In this document: in pieces, positions 10,771-22,300 of the stretch | Layout of the letters: each line of letters opens with the position of its first letter | Numbering within the stretch: position 1 is the stretch's first letter | Source of the DNA: Pyropia haitanensis | Taxonomy: Eukaryota > Rhodophyta > Bangiophyceae > Bangiales > Bangiaceae | DNA: 64,000 nucleotides | Assembly: GCA_008729055.1 (NCBI GenBank) | Contig: SDUX01000008.1 | Location: 2,356,001-2,420,000, forward strand | Direction of reading: 5' to 3' | Made by a program: the position numbers and the translations under genes | The notes under the pieces: model-generated | Database searches by the model: none | Told to the model about the DNA's origin: nothing | Seen by the model: the letters and a program-made list of their open reading frames with translations, nothing else

Positions 10771-12154
10771 CTATCCCCCCCCCCCTGGCGGCGGCGGCAC
10801 CACCTCCACCGTGGCAAACGCGTAGCCCTCGGCGCGGAGCCACCGGCGGACGCGCAGGCCGAGCCGCGCGCGCGCGGCGTCGCGGTCCCGCCCGCCGGCG
10901 GCGGCGCCCCCCCCCCCCCCGCGCGCCCACACGCGCACCGCCGCGGCGTGGGTGCCCTCCGTCAGCGCCCAGCCGTGGGCGGCCGCGACGCCGCCGACGC
11001 CGTCCACGCCCGCAACGCCATCGGCGAGGCCACCCCCTCCTCCACCCCCTCCCCCACCCCCGCCGGCGCTGCTGCTGCTGGTGCTGTTGCTGCCGCCGCC
11101 CGCGGCGACGGGCGCCCGCTCCAGCAGCACCCCCACGCAGCGCGGGAGGAGCGTCACGGCGAGGCCCGCCGCGGCGGCCAGCCCGCCCACCGCCGCGAGG
11201 AGGCCGTCGACGCCCGCCGCCGCCGACGGCGCCGCCGCCACCGCCGTCGCGGCAGTCACGCCCAGCGCCAGGGCGGTGCCGCCACCGACGCGTGCGCGGT
11301 TCGCGGCCGCGGCCGCGGGTAGCGACGGGTGGCCGCCACTGCGGAAAGGGGGGGAGGGGGAGGGGGACGCCCCCGTCGCCGCCGCCGCCGCGCCGCCGCC
11401 GCCGCCCGCCACCCCGCGACCGGCGGTGGCGACTGGGGATACAACCGCCAGCCCCGCCGCGGACGCGACGGCGGCAGCGGCGGCGACCGCCGCGGCGCCC
11501 GCATCGACGGTCGGGTCGTCGAGCGCGGGCGGCGCGAGGAGGCCCCGGACGGCGAGGGACGCGAGGTACGCCGACGTGCACGCGGTGAGGGTGGTGACGG
11601 CGAGCACGGAGAGCACCTCCAGACGGGCATAGCCGTAAGTGGCGGACGAGAGGGCGGGGCGGCGGCGGGGGGGGGCCGCCCCGCCCAGGGGAGCGCCCCA
11701 CCCGGCCTGCCGCTTGGGGCGCCCGCCACCGCCGCCACCGTCGCCCGTGCCCCTCTCCCCACCGCCGTCGCCGCCGCCGCCACCAGTCGTTGACGATAGG
11801 TTCGTCCCCCCCCCTCCAGTTCCTCCCCCCGCCCCCCCCCCCCCCGCGGGCGCACCCCCCCGCCCCCCCCTCCCCCCCCCTCCCCCCTCCCCGACTCTGC
11901 GGGCGCCCACGCCCCCCAGCCCATGGGCGGCGGGAACGCCACCGCCACCGCCGCGACGCCCGCGTCGGCAAGGCGGCCGAGGCAGTCGGCGAGCGCCATG
12001 CACGCCGCCCACAGGACCGTGTAGGACGAGGACCGCGGCGCGGCCACGACCAGGATGGTCGTGGTCGCCAGCTGCACGGCCAGCGCACGGCCCGCGCCGG
12101 GGGGGGAGGGGGGGGGGGTGCCCCGCGGGCGCGCCCGCGGCCGCCGGGGGCGGC

Positions 12155-12191
<37 letters not shown>

Positions 12192-12237
12192 GCCTGGGGG
12201 GGAGCGCGGGGGGAAGAGGGGGATCCGCACCGCCGCC

Positions 12238-12269
<32 letters not shown>

Positions 12270-12539
12270 CCCGTCGGCAGGCGGGGTGACCGCGGTGGCC
12301 TGTCCGCCGCCCCCCCGTCTTGGCAATGGGGGTGCCGCCACTGGGGACGACCGCGGCGACGTGGCCGCCGCCGTCGCCGCGGCGACTCCGCTGCCCCCGG
12401 CAGACGGCGGCGGCCACCCGCGCGCGCCCGTCGCCGCCCCCCCCCCCCCGGCAGGCCGCCCCCCGTCGACCACGGACGCCGACGACGCGCCAGGGGACAC
12501 CATGGCGATGGGGGGGGCGGGCCTTCGTCGCGGCTCCAT
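10771..12539 (-). CDS. Cation diffusion facilitator (ZnT)-like membrane protein with missing metal-site residues
   Basis: The C-terminal half matches the CDF family in order: TYGYARLEVLSVLAV (family GYxRxEvL, start of TM3), TM3-TM6, LLPRCVGVLLERAP at the end of TM6, and a cytoplasmic domain with GVDGVGGVAAAHGWALTEG and a VRVW strand. TM1-TM2 lie in the upstream frame (RALAVQLATTTILVV; CMALADCLGRLADAG). The two frames join either by a 158-204-bp intron between about 11707 and 11910, or without an intron if one G run in 11820-11900 is a base short. Family members exchange Zn2+ or Mn2+ for protons at organelle membranes. Here the TM2 HxxxD His aligns with Gly and no His/Asp pair is seen in TM5, so transport is doubtful. 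Start ATG at 12539 or 12503. Confidence 0.65.
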
Positions 12540-14746
12540 CGCCCACCCGCCCGCCCGCCGCTGCCGCCGCGCCCGCCGCACCCGCGGACGCGGCAGCGAC
12601 ACGGCCTGCCGACCCGAGGGCGGGGGGGGGGGAAAGTCCTAGCGTAAGGGGTGCCGCCGCCGACACGCGGTCACCGCCAACAGGCGGGAGCGCCCGCCAG
12701 CACGGTGCAGCGGAGACCCGGCCACAGTCGCGGGCCCGTTCCCCTGTAGAGGGGACAAGCGGGCCTGCCGGTACCGCCCGCGCCGGCCACGGGGGGCCCA
12801 ACAGCGCGACTGGTGAGCATTCAGCGCGGGCTCCCTGGGTTGGTGGCCGGACGACAATCCCGCAGCCACCGCCGCCGCCACCGCCGTCGCCGCCGCCGCC
12901 GCCGCCGCCGCCGCAGCCGGCGATGCCACAGCCGCCGACGATACTTTCAAGCGCACCCTCCCGGCCGCTGCCAGCCTCCCTTGGTCGGGTAGGCTGGGGG
13001 GAAAGGGAAATGGGGGGAAAGGGATGGAGGGCGGGGGGGGGGAAGGAGCGGGAAGCTTGCCGGCAGCAAAGCGACCGCGACCGCGACGGTGGCCGACACC
13101 ACCCACCGCCCACCCCCCACGCAGCCGGTCCCTCGGCCACGCATGCGGGGTCTCCCACAGCCACGTGCCAAGGCAGTCCTGGGCGGGGGGGGTGAGCGAC
13201 TCGGCCTCGCAGCGCCTCGACGACGTGTGACAACGATCCGGGACTACGACTGGGACGGCTGCCGGAATTGTGATGGACGCCCACTCGCAACGCAGGGCTG
13301 CTGACACTGGCAGTGCGTCCATCTCTCGCGCTTCAGTACTGTAGTGGCGCACGCCGGGATTTCCATGCGCCTCGTTGCGTCGGAGCGTGGGCAGCAGTGC
13401 ATGCGTGCCACTCTCCCTTCCTACCCCCGTTTCCCGCTCCCATACCCTACCAGCTCCAACACTCTGCGCTATTCTCCTCCTCCTCATAGTCCGCTCTTGG
13501 TCGATGGTGAGGTGAGCAGACGCAGTTGTCCCTGACCTCCATACACAGGGTGTGTACACGAAGCCATCGTCGTTGACAGAGGACGCGGGGCACGCGTGGC
13601 GGAGCTCCTGCTGCTTTGCCATGCTAGAGATGGCCGCGGCGGTGGCGTGCGGGGTCAATGGTTGTAGGAGGGATGCATTGGTGGACGAGAGGCCGGTGGT
13701 AGGCGAGGGGAGAAGCACGGGCTAGGTGGTCCCCGTGCGCGGTAAAGTCCAGTGAGGTGCGTCGAGACCGAGGGGTAAGCGAGGGCGCGGGAGGAAAGAA
13801 CCTCACCCATGTGCGGGGGTGGCTTCAACTCGAGTAGCGGTGGCGGAGCCCTGATTGTCTCTCAGCGGCGGTCGTGGCCGGGTTCACCCAGGATGAACGC
13901 AAGGGCGCGGTGAGGGGGGGGGTGTGTGGCTGTGGGGCGGACTCGATAGACGGAGGCTACGCCATCGAGAGGAATCTGACTCGGTTGGGCGCCCCTGTCT
14001 TTCTTGCAAGCTGTTGTTTGTCTGGCACCGCCGTGTGTTTTTCTTCAGTTGTTTTTCATTGCACGCGCGTCCTGCTCCTGATGGTCGCGTTCCCCTCGTC
14101 CCCGAGCAGCCCCACCGCCACGGGCGGACACCCACATCTCACCTCCGCCGTCGGCAACCTACGTACTCCTCATCACTGGGGGTGAGACAGACGGGACGAT
14201 GAGTGGAAGAGAGGGAAAGGGGGAAGACGCGGAATAGGCGGGCGGGTCGATCCGACAACCAGCCCACCAACCCCAGCGGCGGCGCGTCCCCGCCCCCCGC
14301 CGCCTGCCACCTCCCGCCCTGCCGTCGGGGCTACAGCCCGCCGCCGCCGTCGCCGCCGTCGCCGCCGCCGCCACCGTCGCCATCGCCGCTATCGCCGCCG
14401 CAGGCTTTCGTCGCGCTCGCGACACGCACAACAGTAGCAGAGGGCGCGCAACCCCCGCCGCCCCCTCCCCCCCCACCCCGGCTCCGGCGGTCGTCGCGGA
14501 CAGTGGCACCCACTGGCCGGCAGGGGCCCGTCAAGACGGTTAGGCGAGCGAAAGCAGGCGGGCGGCCAGGGGCGGGCGACCGCGGCCGCGGCCGCGGCGG
14601 GTACCGCTACGCGGATACGGTGGACAGCCGCCATTCCCGTCCAAACAGCTGCCACGACGAGCCGCCACAGCCTCCCGCTGCACGCCAAGGGGAGGAGCAG
14701 AGCGGAGCACCTTCGCAGCCACCGGCCCCTCACCCCCCGACTCTAG
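12540..14746. other. Intergenic region
   Basis: It includes a GCC/CCG repeat at about 12860-12920 and a lower-GC stretch at 13200-14200 that probably contains the CDF-like gene's promoter and the 3' flank of the next minus-strand gene. Several 60-140-codon frames cross it in all phases, but none has consistent codon bias or a recognisable motif. Confidence 0.4.
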
Positions 14747-14975
14747 TCACAAATTCTCAATCTTGCGGAGGCTGGCAAACATGAGCTCCTTGCTCGCCCC
14801 CGGGTCATCCCCGTCCCACAACGTGCAGTCGCGGGGCATGCCGTCGGGCGCACCGTCACCGCTGCCACCGCCGCCGCCGCTGCCGCCGCCGCCCGCATCC
14901 CCGCTGCCCAACCAGAGAGGCCCCGAGCCTCCCGGCCCCCCATCGTAGACAAACGGCAAGGGCCCGCTGCGGCTA

Positions 14976-15010
<35 letters not shown>

Positions 15011-15729
15011 CCCCCGGCCAGGGCGAGTAAACGCCAGTCGGCCGCTGCTGCCGCCGGCACCGCGGCCGCCCCCCCAGTCAAAGCTGCCGCCCGTCCCACC
15101 GCCACCCCCCCAGCCGCCCCCGACCACCGAGTCATCGCTGCCAATCTTTTCAATCCGCAGCGCCCCCGCCGCCGCCCCCACCCGCAGCTCCTCCACCGCC
15201 CGCGCACGTGCGAGCACCTTGGCCGCCGCCGACACGTCGGGCGCCACCACGCCACCGCCGCGCGAGCGGAGCCGCCCACCCAGCAGCGGGAGCGCGTCGG
15301 TGCTGCCGCCACACCCGCCAAAAGAGTGGCAAGGTGACCCGGATGCGAATGACCACTGCCGCCACAGGGCGCGGCCGGGGGAGTGGGCGCCGCTGCCACC
15401 GCCACCACCACCGCCACCGCCGCCGCCGCTGCCGCAGCCGCCGCCGCCGCAGCCGCCGCCGCCACAGCCGCCAGCACAACCACCACCACAACCACCACAA
15501 CCACCACCACCGCCAGCGCCACCGCCTCCACCGCCACCGCCACCGCCTCCACAGCCTCCACCACCACCGCAACCGCCTGCAACGAACATCCCCCCATCAG
15601 CCGACCCGCCGGGCGTGCCTCCCCCCCCCCCTTCCCTCCCGAGTTGGGCCGAACCGCCGTGGCCAGGCGGTGACGCCACCGCTTCTTGCGCGGCGACGGC
15701 GGGACGGGGGGAGCAGCGGAGGGAGGCAT
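14747..15729 (-). CDS. Glycine-rich protein of unknown function
   Basis: The family is not recognised. The downstream frame ends with a non-repetitive tail, PRDCTLWDGDDPGASKELMF then ASLRKIENL, and contains WSFASGSPCHSFGGCGG, a DVSAAAKVLARARAVEELRV helix and LRIEKIGSDDSVVGG, all typical of real coding sequence. Between lie Gly and Gly-Cys tracts. The likely start is the ATG at 15729, opening a basic Pro/Ala leader (PPSPRKKRWRHRLATAV) that could be a transit peptide. It is one frame off until the 10-C run at 15621-15630, and one extra base there makes the gene continuous. Otherwise the first ATG in the downstream frame is at 15589. A Cys/Gly-rich repeat lies at about residues 55-100. Function is unknown. 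Confidence 0.5.
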
Positions 15730-17861
15730 TGTGCGTCACACGCACCCCGCAAGGGCCAAAAAGACGAAACCGAGCGGGAGTGTGAGAACGGGGGGGGGGG
15801 GGGGGGGGGACGCAGGGTGACAGAGAAGGAAGATGAGAACGCGTACGTCACGGCGCTGCAAACGGACGGGAAGAAACGGGAACGGGGATGACGCGCGGTG
15901 GGGAGTGGAGCCAAAAGGGTGCGAGGGGGTAGAGCGGACGAGCAAAAGGCAGCAGCGGAACAGCCCCACGGGACCGACACAGCAGACGGAAGAGAAGGGG
16001 CCCTCAGCAAGGCGGGGCGTGGCGGGCGCGGCTGACGCTGCCTCGACGGGGGAGGAAACGCCGCGTCGCCAACCTGCCAAACCGCCGCCCCGCGCACGTC
16101 AATGGCGTCAACCACCACGGAAGACGGGGGAGGGGGGGGGGTAGGACCGGAGGGAAGGGCACGCGCGTACGCGTGCAAGAGGGGAGGGGAGGGGTGCGCA
16201 GCAGCAGTCACTGCCTGCCGTGCACGGACGGCGGCGCCCACCAAGCCGGGACGCCCAATACCTCAAACCCGGAGCCGGCCACGCCTGCCCGTACCGCGGC
16301 AGCGGAGGACCGCGGCACACCAGCGACGCCCCCCCCCACCCCTGCAGGACGGGCCACCCATCGTACGGAGATACAAGCCCAAGGGAAGGGGGGCGTCCCG
16401 CGGCGACAGCCACCGGCTGACAGCAGGCAGCGGGGAGGTGGCAGGCGCAAGGGGGAAGAAGCGGGGGGACGGCAGCCCACGCGGGGGAGGTGGTCGTCCG
16501 CTCGCCCCCCCCCCTCCAACGCGCGCTCCACCCGCGCCGCGACGGGCACCCCGGCCGGCGACCGCCGCGGCCGCCCACGACAGCGGTGCCGCCTCTGGGC
16601 GCCACGCAACCACCGCCGCCTCCACGGGCCGGCTGCTGCGCGTACCGCCGGCGCGGTCGCGGTCGGCCGCCGCCACCGCCACCGCCACCGCCACCGCCGC
16701 CACCGCCGACGCCGCCGGTACGGAATTGACGGAGCAGACAGCAAGGGCGGCGGGAGGGCGGGGGGGGGGCAACGGGGCTCTCCACACGAGGGGAGGAGGG
16801 CGTAGGTGTGGGTGTGGCACGCGGTGTTGCCAAAGAAGAGGGGGCGTGTTGCAAAGGCACGGCCAGCCGCCTCCACTCGCATCCCCGTCCTCCGTTTGCC
16901 CTACGGGGGTGGCGGCGGCCCGCGCTCACCGCCGCGCCGCGTCCATCCCGCCGGGCCTTGATGATGAGCGCAACAGGCACAGGGACAGAGACGTGCAAAA
17001 TTGGAGATGAGGAGGGAGGGGATAGAAGAGGGGGCCACGTCGGGGAGAGGAGACTGCGCCGCCGTCGCGACGGGGCGCATCCCGGTGGTTCCGTACGATG
17101 GCGGCCGTGGGAGCCGGCGGCAGCGCTCATGAACCAGGATTGGCAGGGGCGCGATTCGGTTGGGGTTCGGTTTTGCATATACGGCGTACTCGCCTAAACT
17201 CTGGAAGCGTTCGCCCGAACGATACACGCTGCGTACACACGTGTCCACAAGTTTGCCACGTGTGCATGTACTTGACGAATCAGGTGCATATGAGCACACG
17301 TGATCCAACTTTCCCCGAGGTACTGTGGGAGATTCTTTCCCCTGTTATCACACCCCCCCCAGGACATCTGGGGGGTGTTCAACCACATGTGACCCATCCC
17401 ACTTTCGGCGGTTCGGTAACTCGTCCCCCGCCCCTTTTCCCACCCAGGGAGGGGTGTATGTTCGGATTTTCGGAAGATTTTCGCAGAACCACTTCTAATT
17501 CCGAGTCCAGTGCGAACGGAATTCCGCATGCGCCTTGTCACGACTCGTCCCCGGGGAGATCGCGCTGGGACTTGCGGAGATGACACGTGGGGAGTCCGCC
17601 ACCACCCACCGCGGCCGCGGCCATGGCCATCGTCACCCTCCGCCCCTTTCTCCGCCCCCGCCGCCGTGTCGCCGCCGTTGACGCTGTCTCTTGTCGCTGT
17701 CGCGCCCACTCCCACTGTCGCCGCCCCCGCTGCCGTCGCCGTCGCTCCCCCCGTCGCTTCCATCGCTGCTGCTGCTGCTGCGGTCGCTGTCCCATCGCTG
17801 CCGTTGCCGCGGCGGCCGCCGCCGTGGGCGCCCCCCCCCGCCAGACGGGATGCCGCCGCCC
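15730..17861. other. Head-to-head intergenic region between the Gly-rich gene and FKBP
   Basis: It has low-complexity G and C runs, then a distinctly lower-GC segment (about 17120-17560) likely to be FKBP promoter, with a GC-rich hairpin at 17350-17379 (ACACCCCCC...AG pairing with CTGGGGGGTGT). No gene is supported; long minus-strand frames over 16.1-17.2 kb are compositional noise. Confidence 0.4.
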
Positions 17862-18037
17862 ATGGCCGCCTTCCTCCCCCCCCTGCCCCTGGGCGCCCTG
17901 GCCGTCGGCGCCGGCTCCCCACCACGCCTATCGCGCGCATCGCCACTGCCACCGCCGCCGCCGCGGCGGTCAGCCACCACCACCGTCACCGCAGCCGCCA
18001 CCACGCCCGCCCCCCCCCCGCCGCCAGCGTGGCCGAC

Positions 18038-18073
<36 letters not shown>

Positions 18074-19075
18074 CCGCGCTCCCGCCGGGCAGTACTCGTC
18101 GCCGCCGCGGCGGTGGCGGCGGCGGCTGCTGCCGCCACCGCCGCCGCCCCTGCGACCGCCGCGGTTGCCGCGGCGGCGGCGGCGCCGGCGGCGGCGACCG
18201 CGGCGGCCGCGGCGGCGGCCGAGGAGGACCGGCGGCCGCCGTTTGTGACGCTCCCGTCGGGGGTGCGGGTGCAGGAGATTACCGTTGGCGAGGTACGTGG
18301 ATGGAGGGGGGGGGGGGGGGCGCTAGGGCGGCGTGTGTGCGCTCGTGCCGCTGCAGACGCCCTGGCGTGGCGGGGAGCGCGCGTGTGGCGGCCAAGCGGC
18401 GAGGCTCGACGGTGCCACAGAGTGGCAGGGGGGGTCGCGCCGGCCGCTGCGGCCGCTGCGCCGCGGGCGCACTGGCCGCGCGTGGCGGCTGGCGTGTCGC
18501 GATGGGGTGTGGCGGCCGGGAGCTGAGGGCGCGCGCTGTGGCGACAAAGGGGGGGGGGGGAGCAGGTGGTGGTGGCCGCTCTGTCAACGGGGATGCTGAC
18601 GGCCGCTCGGCACTTTTTGGCGCGGCCCACTGCCGCTCGTTTTGCGCTGTCCACACGACGCGGCACTCTCCCCTCCCCCCCCCCCACCCCACCTCCTACT
18701 CCCCCCCCCTCGCCTTTCCCCCCCCCCCCGCCACAGGGCAAGGTCGTTACGGACGGCTCGGTCGTCTCGCTGCAGTACGTCCTCCGCCGCCCCAACGGCT
18801 ACTTTGTCGACGCCTCGTACGGCTTTGACCGGATGGACCTGTACACGTACACCGCCGGCGGCGGCGGCGTCGTCGCGGGCTTTGACGACGCGGTCCGCGG
18901 GATGGCGCCGGGCGGCCGGCGGCGGTTTGTGGTGCCGCCGCGGGCGGGGTACGTGGGGGGGGTGGGGGGGGGGAAGCCGGGGCCCATCCCGCCGGGCTGG
19001 GGCGAGCGCCGCGCGCTGGCGAGCCACGTCGGCGAGGACCTCGTCTTTGAGGTGCGGGTGGTGCGCGTCAAGTAG
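17862..19075 (+). CDS. FKBP-type peptidyl-prolyl isomerase, probably thylakoid lumen
   Basis: Exon 2 (18737-19075) encodes an FKBP domain: VVTDGSVVSLQYVLRRPNGY, FVDAS, VVAGFDDAVRGM, GGRRRFVVPPRAGYV and the closing strand DLVFEVRVVRVK. Exon 1 ends at 18292 with LPSGVRVQEITVGE before a GTACGT donor; a CACAG acceptor at 18736 keeps phase 0 (444-bp intron). Upstream is RSRRAVLVAAAAVAAA, a twin-Arg plus hydrophobic region typical of Tat-dependent lumen targeting, preceded by a transit-peptide-like start at ATG 17862 (MAAFLPPLPLGAL). That start is one frame off until the 10-C run at 18010-18019, which would have to be one base longer. Lumenal FKBPs assist folding or assembly of photosynthetic complexes. 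The FKBP12 Trp at the pocket floor is Phe here, so activity may be weak. Confidence 0.85.
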
Positions 19076-19385
19076 GGGCGGCGGGTGCGGCGGCGGGTGC
19101 GGCGGAGGGTGGCGGCAAAGAGGGTAGGGGAGGCGGGGGGGGGGGGGTTGAGAAGAGGTTGAGTGGGGGGGGGGGGGCGCCGCGCCACGTCGTGCCGGCG
19201 GTGGCTAGGGGAGAAGGGGCGCGGCTGTGGTCGCGGATGCCGACTCAGCGGTGGCGAGACACAAGAGCAGAGAAGCGCACCAGAGAACAAGAGTTGACGC
19301 CCGTCTCGCCGCCGCCGCCGCGCGCTCCGTCGACAAAGCCCCTCCCCCCCCCCCCCCGCGTCCGCCGCACCCCCCTCCCAGCACG

Positions 19386-22300
19386 TCACCCGGGCGCAGC
19401 CTCCCCCAGGCGCCGTCCCAACGCGGCGGCGCACCCAGCCACCGTCCCCCCCCCCCCCCCCCCACCTAACCCGTCGCCCCCCCGCGGCGGCCGGCGCGGC
19501 GAGCGCGCCGAGGCGGGCGGCCAGGTGACGCAGCCGGCCCGGCAGCGGGTCGGCCGCCGCGGCGGCGGCGGCGTCCCCCCCCCCGTCTCGGTCACCCCCC
19601 CCGCCGCCGCCGCCCGGGCGGCGCGCGGCGGCGCGAGTGCCGCGAGCGCCGCCTCGGCCGCCGCCGCGCGGCGGCCCGCCGCGGCCGCCGCCGCGACCGC
19701 CGCGTCGCGCTCGGTGGTGGTCGCGGCCGCCGCCGCCGGCGGCACCGCCGCCGCCGCCGCCGCAACGGCGGCGGCGGCGGCGGCAGCGTCGAGGCGGTCG
19801 GCCAGACGCGCGCGGTCCGCGTCGGCGGCGGCGAGGCGGCCGGCGAGGGCGTCCCGCTCCGCGGCGGCCGCGGCGAGGCGCGCGGCGAGGCCGTCGCGGT
19901 CCGCGGCCGCCGCGGACGCGCCGTCGCGGCCGGCGGCCGCCGCGGCGTCGCGGTCCACGACGGCCGCGTCGCGGTCCGCGGCCGCCGCGTCGCGCGCAGC
20001 GACCGCCGCGTCCAGGCCCTGCAGGGCCACCGCCGCCGACTCGGCCGCCGTGGCGCGGCCGCGCTCGGCGGCCGCCGCGGCGGCCTGCGCGACGCGGCAC
20101 TCGTCCGCCGCCGCGTCGCGGTCGGCCACCGCCGCGTCGCGCTCGGCTGTCATCGCGTCGCGCTCGGCTGTTGCCGCGTCACGGGCCGCCACCGCCGCGT
20201 CGCGCTCGGCAGTGACCGCGGCGCGGTCAGCCACCGCGGCGTCGCGCTCGGCCGCCGCCGCGTCGCGCTCGGCCGCCACCGCGTCGCGCTCGGCCGTCAC
20301 CGCGTGCCGGTCGGCCACCGCCGCGTCGCGCTCGGCCACCGCCGCGTCACGCTCGGCCACCGCCGCGTCACGCTCTACGGTCACCGCGTCACGGGCCGCC
20401 ACCGCCGCGTCGCGCTCGGCGGCCGCAACGTCACGCTCGGCGGCCGCCGCGTCGCGCGCCGCCACCGCCGCGTCGCGCTCCCGCCGCGCGTCGGCGGCCG
20501 CCGCGTCGGCTGCTCGCCCACCGCCCGCCGCGGCCGCCCGCAGCGCGTCGCGGTCCGCGACCGCCGCGTCGCGGTCCGCCGCCGCCGCATCGCGGGCCGC
20601 CACCGCCGCGTCGCGGGCCGCCACCGCCGCGTCACGGGTGGTAAGTGCGGCGTCACGGTCGCGGGCCGCCGCCGCCGCCGCGGCGTCGGCCGTGTCGTGG
20701 GCGGCGGCAGCAACGGCGGCGGCTGCCAGGGCGGCGCCAAGCTCCCCCTCCAGCGCCGCCACGCGCGCGGCGGCGGCGCCGCCGCCGCCCTTGCCCGGCG
20801 TGGACGATGCCGCCGCGACCGCCGCGGTCGCCTCGTGCGCCCGCCGCTCCGCGTCGGCCAGCGCGGCCGCGAGCCGCCGGCAGCGGCCCGCCAGGTGTGC
20901 TGCCTGGTCGGCGGTGGCATCGCCCAGGCGGGCCGCCACCTCGTCAAGGACCTCCCCCAGCAGCGACCCCACTGCCAGCGACAGGCCCTCCTCCGACTGC
21001 GCGCGCGCCAGCTGCGCGGCGCGGCCGCCGAGCGACGGTGTCGGCGGCGGCGGGGAGCCCCGTGAGCGCGGCCGGATCGACCCAAACGGCAGGTGCGGGA
21101 CGGCCGCCGCGGCCGCGGCGGCCGGCGGTCCGCCGCTGCGGGAAAACGGCCCGTCGCCGACGGCGCCGCCCGCCGAGGCAGTCGACGCGGACGAGGCGCC
21201 GCTGGGCGAGGCTGGCGGGGAGGGGTCCGCGTCGGGGAGGACCGCCACGGGCCGCGGCAGGATGTGCACGTGGTGGGCGGGCGAGCGGGCCCCGCCGCCG
21301 GGGGAGCGCGCATGCCGCAGCCCGCCGCTGCGGCCGCTGGACGCGCGGCGGGGCGTGCCCGCTGGCTCCGCACCGGGGGGCGGGAGGCCCAGCGGCGGCA
21401 GCCGCCGACGCGCGGAGCCGTCGCCGCCACTACCATCACCGTCACCGGCTTCGGGACGGGCCCCCCGCGGCGGGCTCGCCGGCGCGGCTGCCGGCCACCC
21501 GCCCACCGGGCGGCCCGACGGGGATATGGCGGGCCGCCAGTCATTGACGCCCTCCGCACTGCTGTCGCTCGACGACGACGGCGACAGGGGCGGCCGCTCA
21601 ATGACCACCGGCGTCGCCTGGATGTGCACGTGGTGCGCCGGCGAGCCGGCGGCGGCCGCCCCGTCGGCGGTGGCCCCCCGCGCCGCCGCCGCCGCTCGCA
21701 GCGCTGACCGCCGCGAGCTGGACGAGGGCGTGACGTGGATGGGGGTCGCCACCGCATCCGCCGACGCCTCCGCCGACGGCAGCGGCGGCGGCGACGGCAG
21801 CGGCGGCGACGGAGGCGGCAGGGCGTTGTCTGGCCGTGCGGGTGGGTCGACGGTGGTGGCAGCGGCGGCGGCGACAGGGGCGGTGGCGGTGCCCGCCACG
21901 CCCAGCGGCATGGTCCAGTCAGCAACCCCCCCCCCGGCGGCCGACGCCGCCCACGCGTCGTCACTCGCGGCAAAGCCTGAGAGCCAGCCCGCAGTGGCGC
22001 CCGCCGGCGCGTCGCCGCCCGCGGGCGTGCTGTCCGCTGCAGCGCCGCCAAAGACGCCCTCATCCGCGTCACCGTCGCCCCCCGCCGTTCCCGCGAGGAG
22101 CGGCGCCCCAAAGGCCGCCACAAACGCGTCCGCGTCGCCCTCGACGAGCACCCGCGGGGTGGGACCATCAGACGCCGCGGGCGGCGTGAGGGTGGCCACG
22201 GGCGGGGAGGGAGCGCCAAAGGGACTCCATCCCGCCCCAGCACCGGCGCCACCGCCGTCCCTGGTGTCCCCGCCGTCGCCACCGTCCCCGCTGCCGACCC

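Noticed and set aside
9545..12190. 881-codon minus-strand frame
   Set aside because: A shadow of the CDF-like gene in another phase; Arg-rich with no domain.
13339..14202. Several 60-103-codon frames in the 13.3-14.2 kb low-GC region
   Set aside because: Mutually overlapping, no shared codon bias, no domain and no splice partners.
15383..15590. Repeat array that could suggest CRISPR-like or satellite DNA
   Set aside because: It is a GGN/CCN trinucleotide expansion within the coding Gly tract; no spacers.
20099..20660. Interpretation of the 21-bp array as a non-coding minisatellite
   Set aside because: The units keep the reading frame and heptad pattern of the minus-strand protein across more than 25 copies, so coding explains them better.
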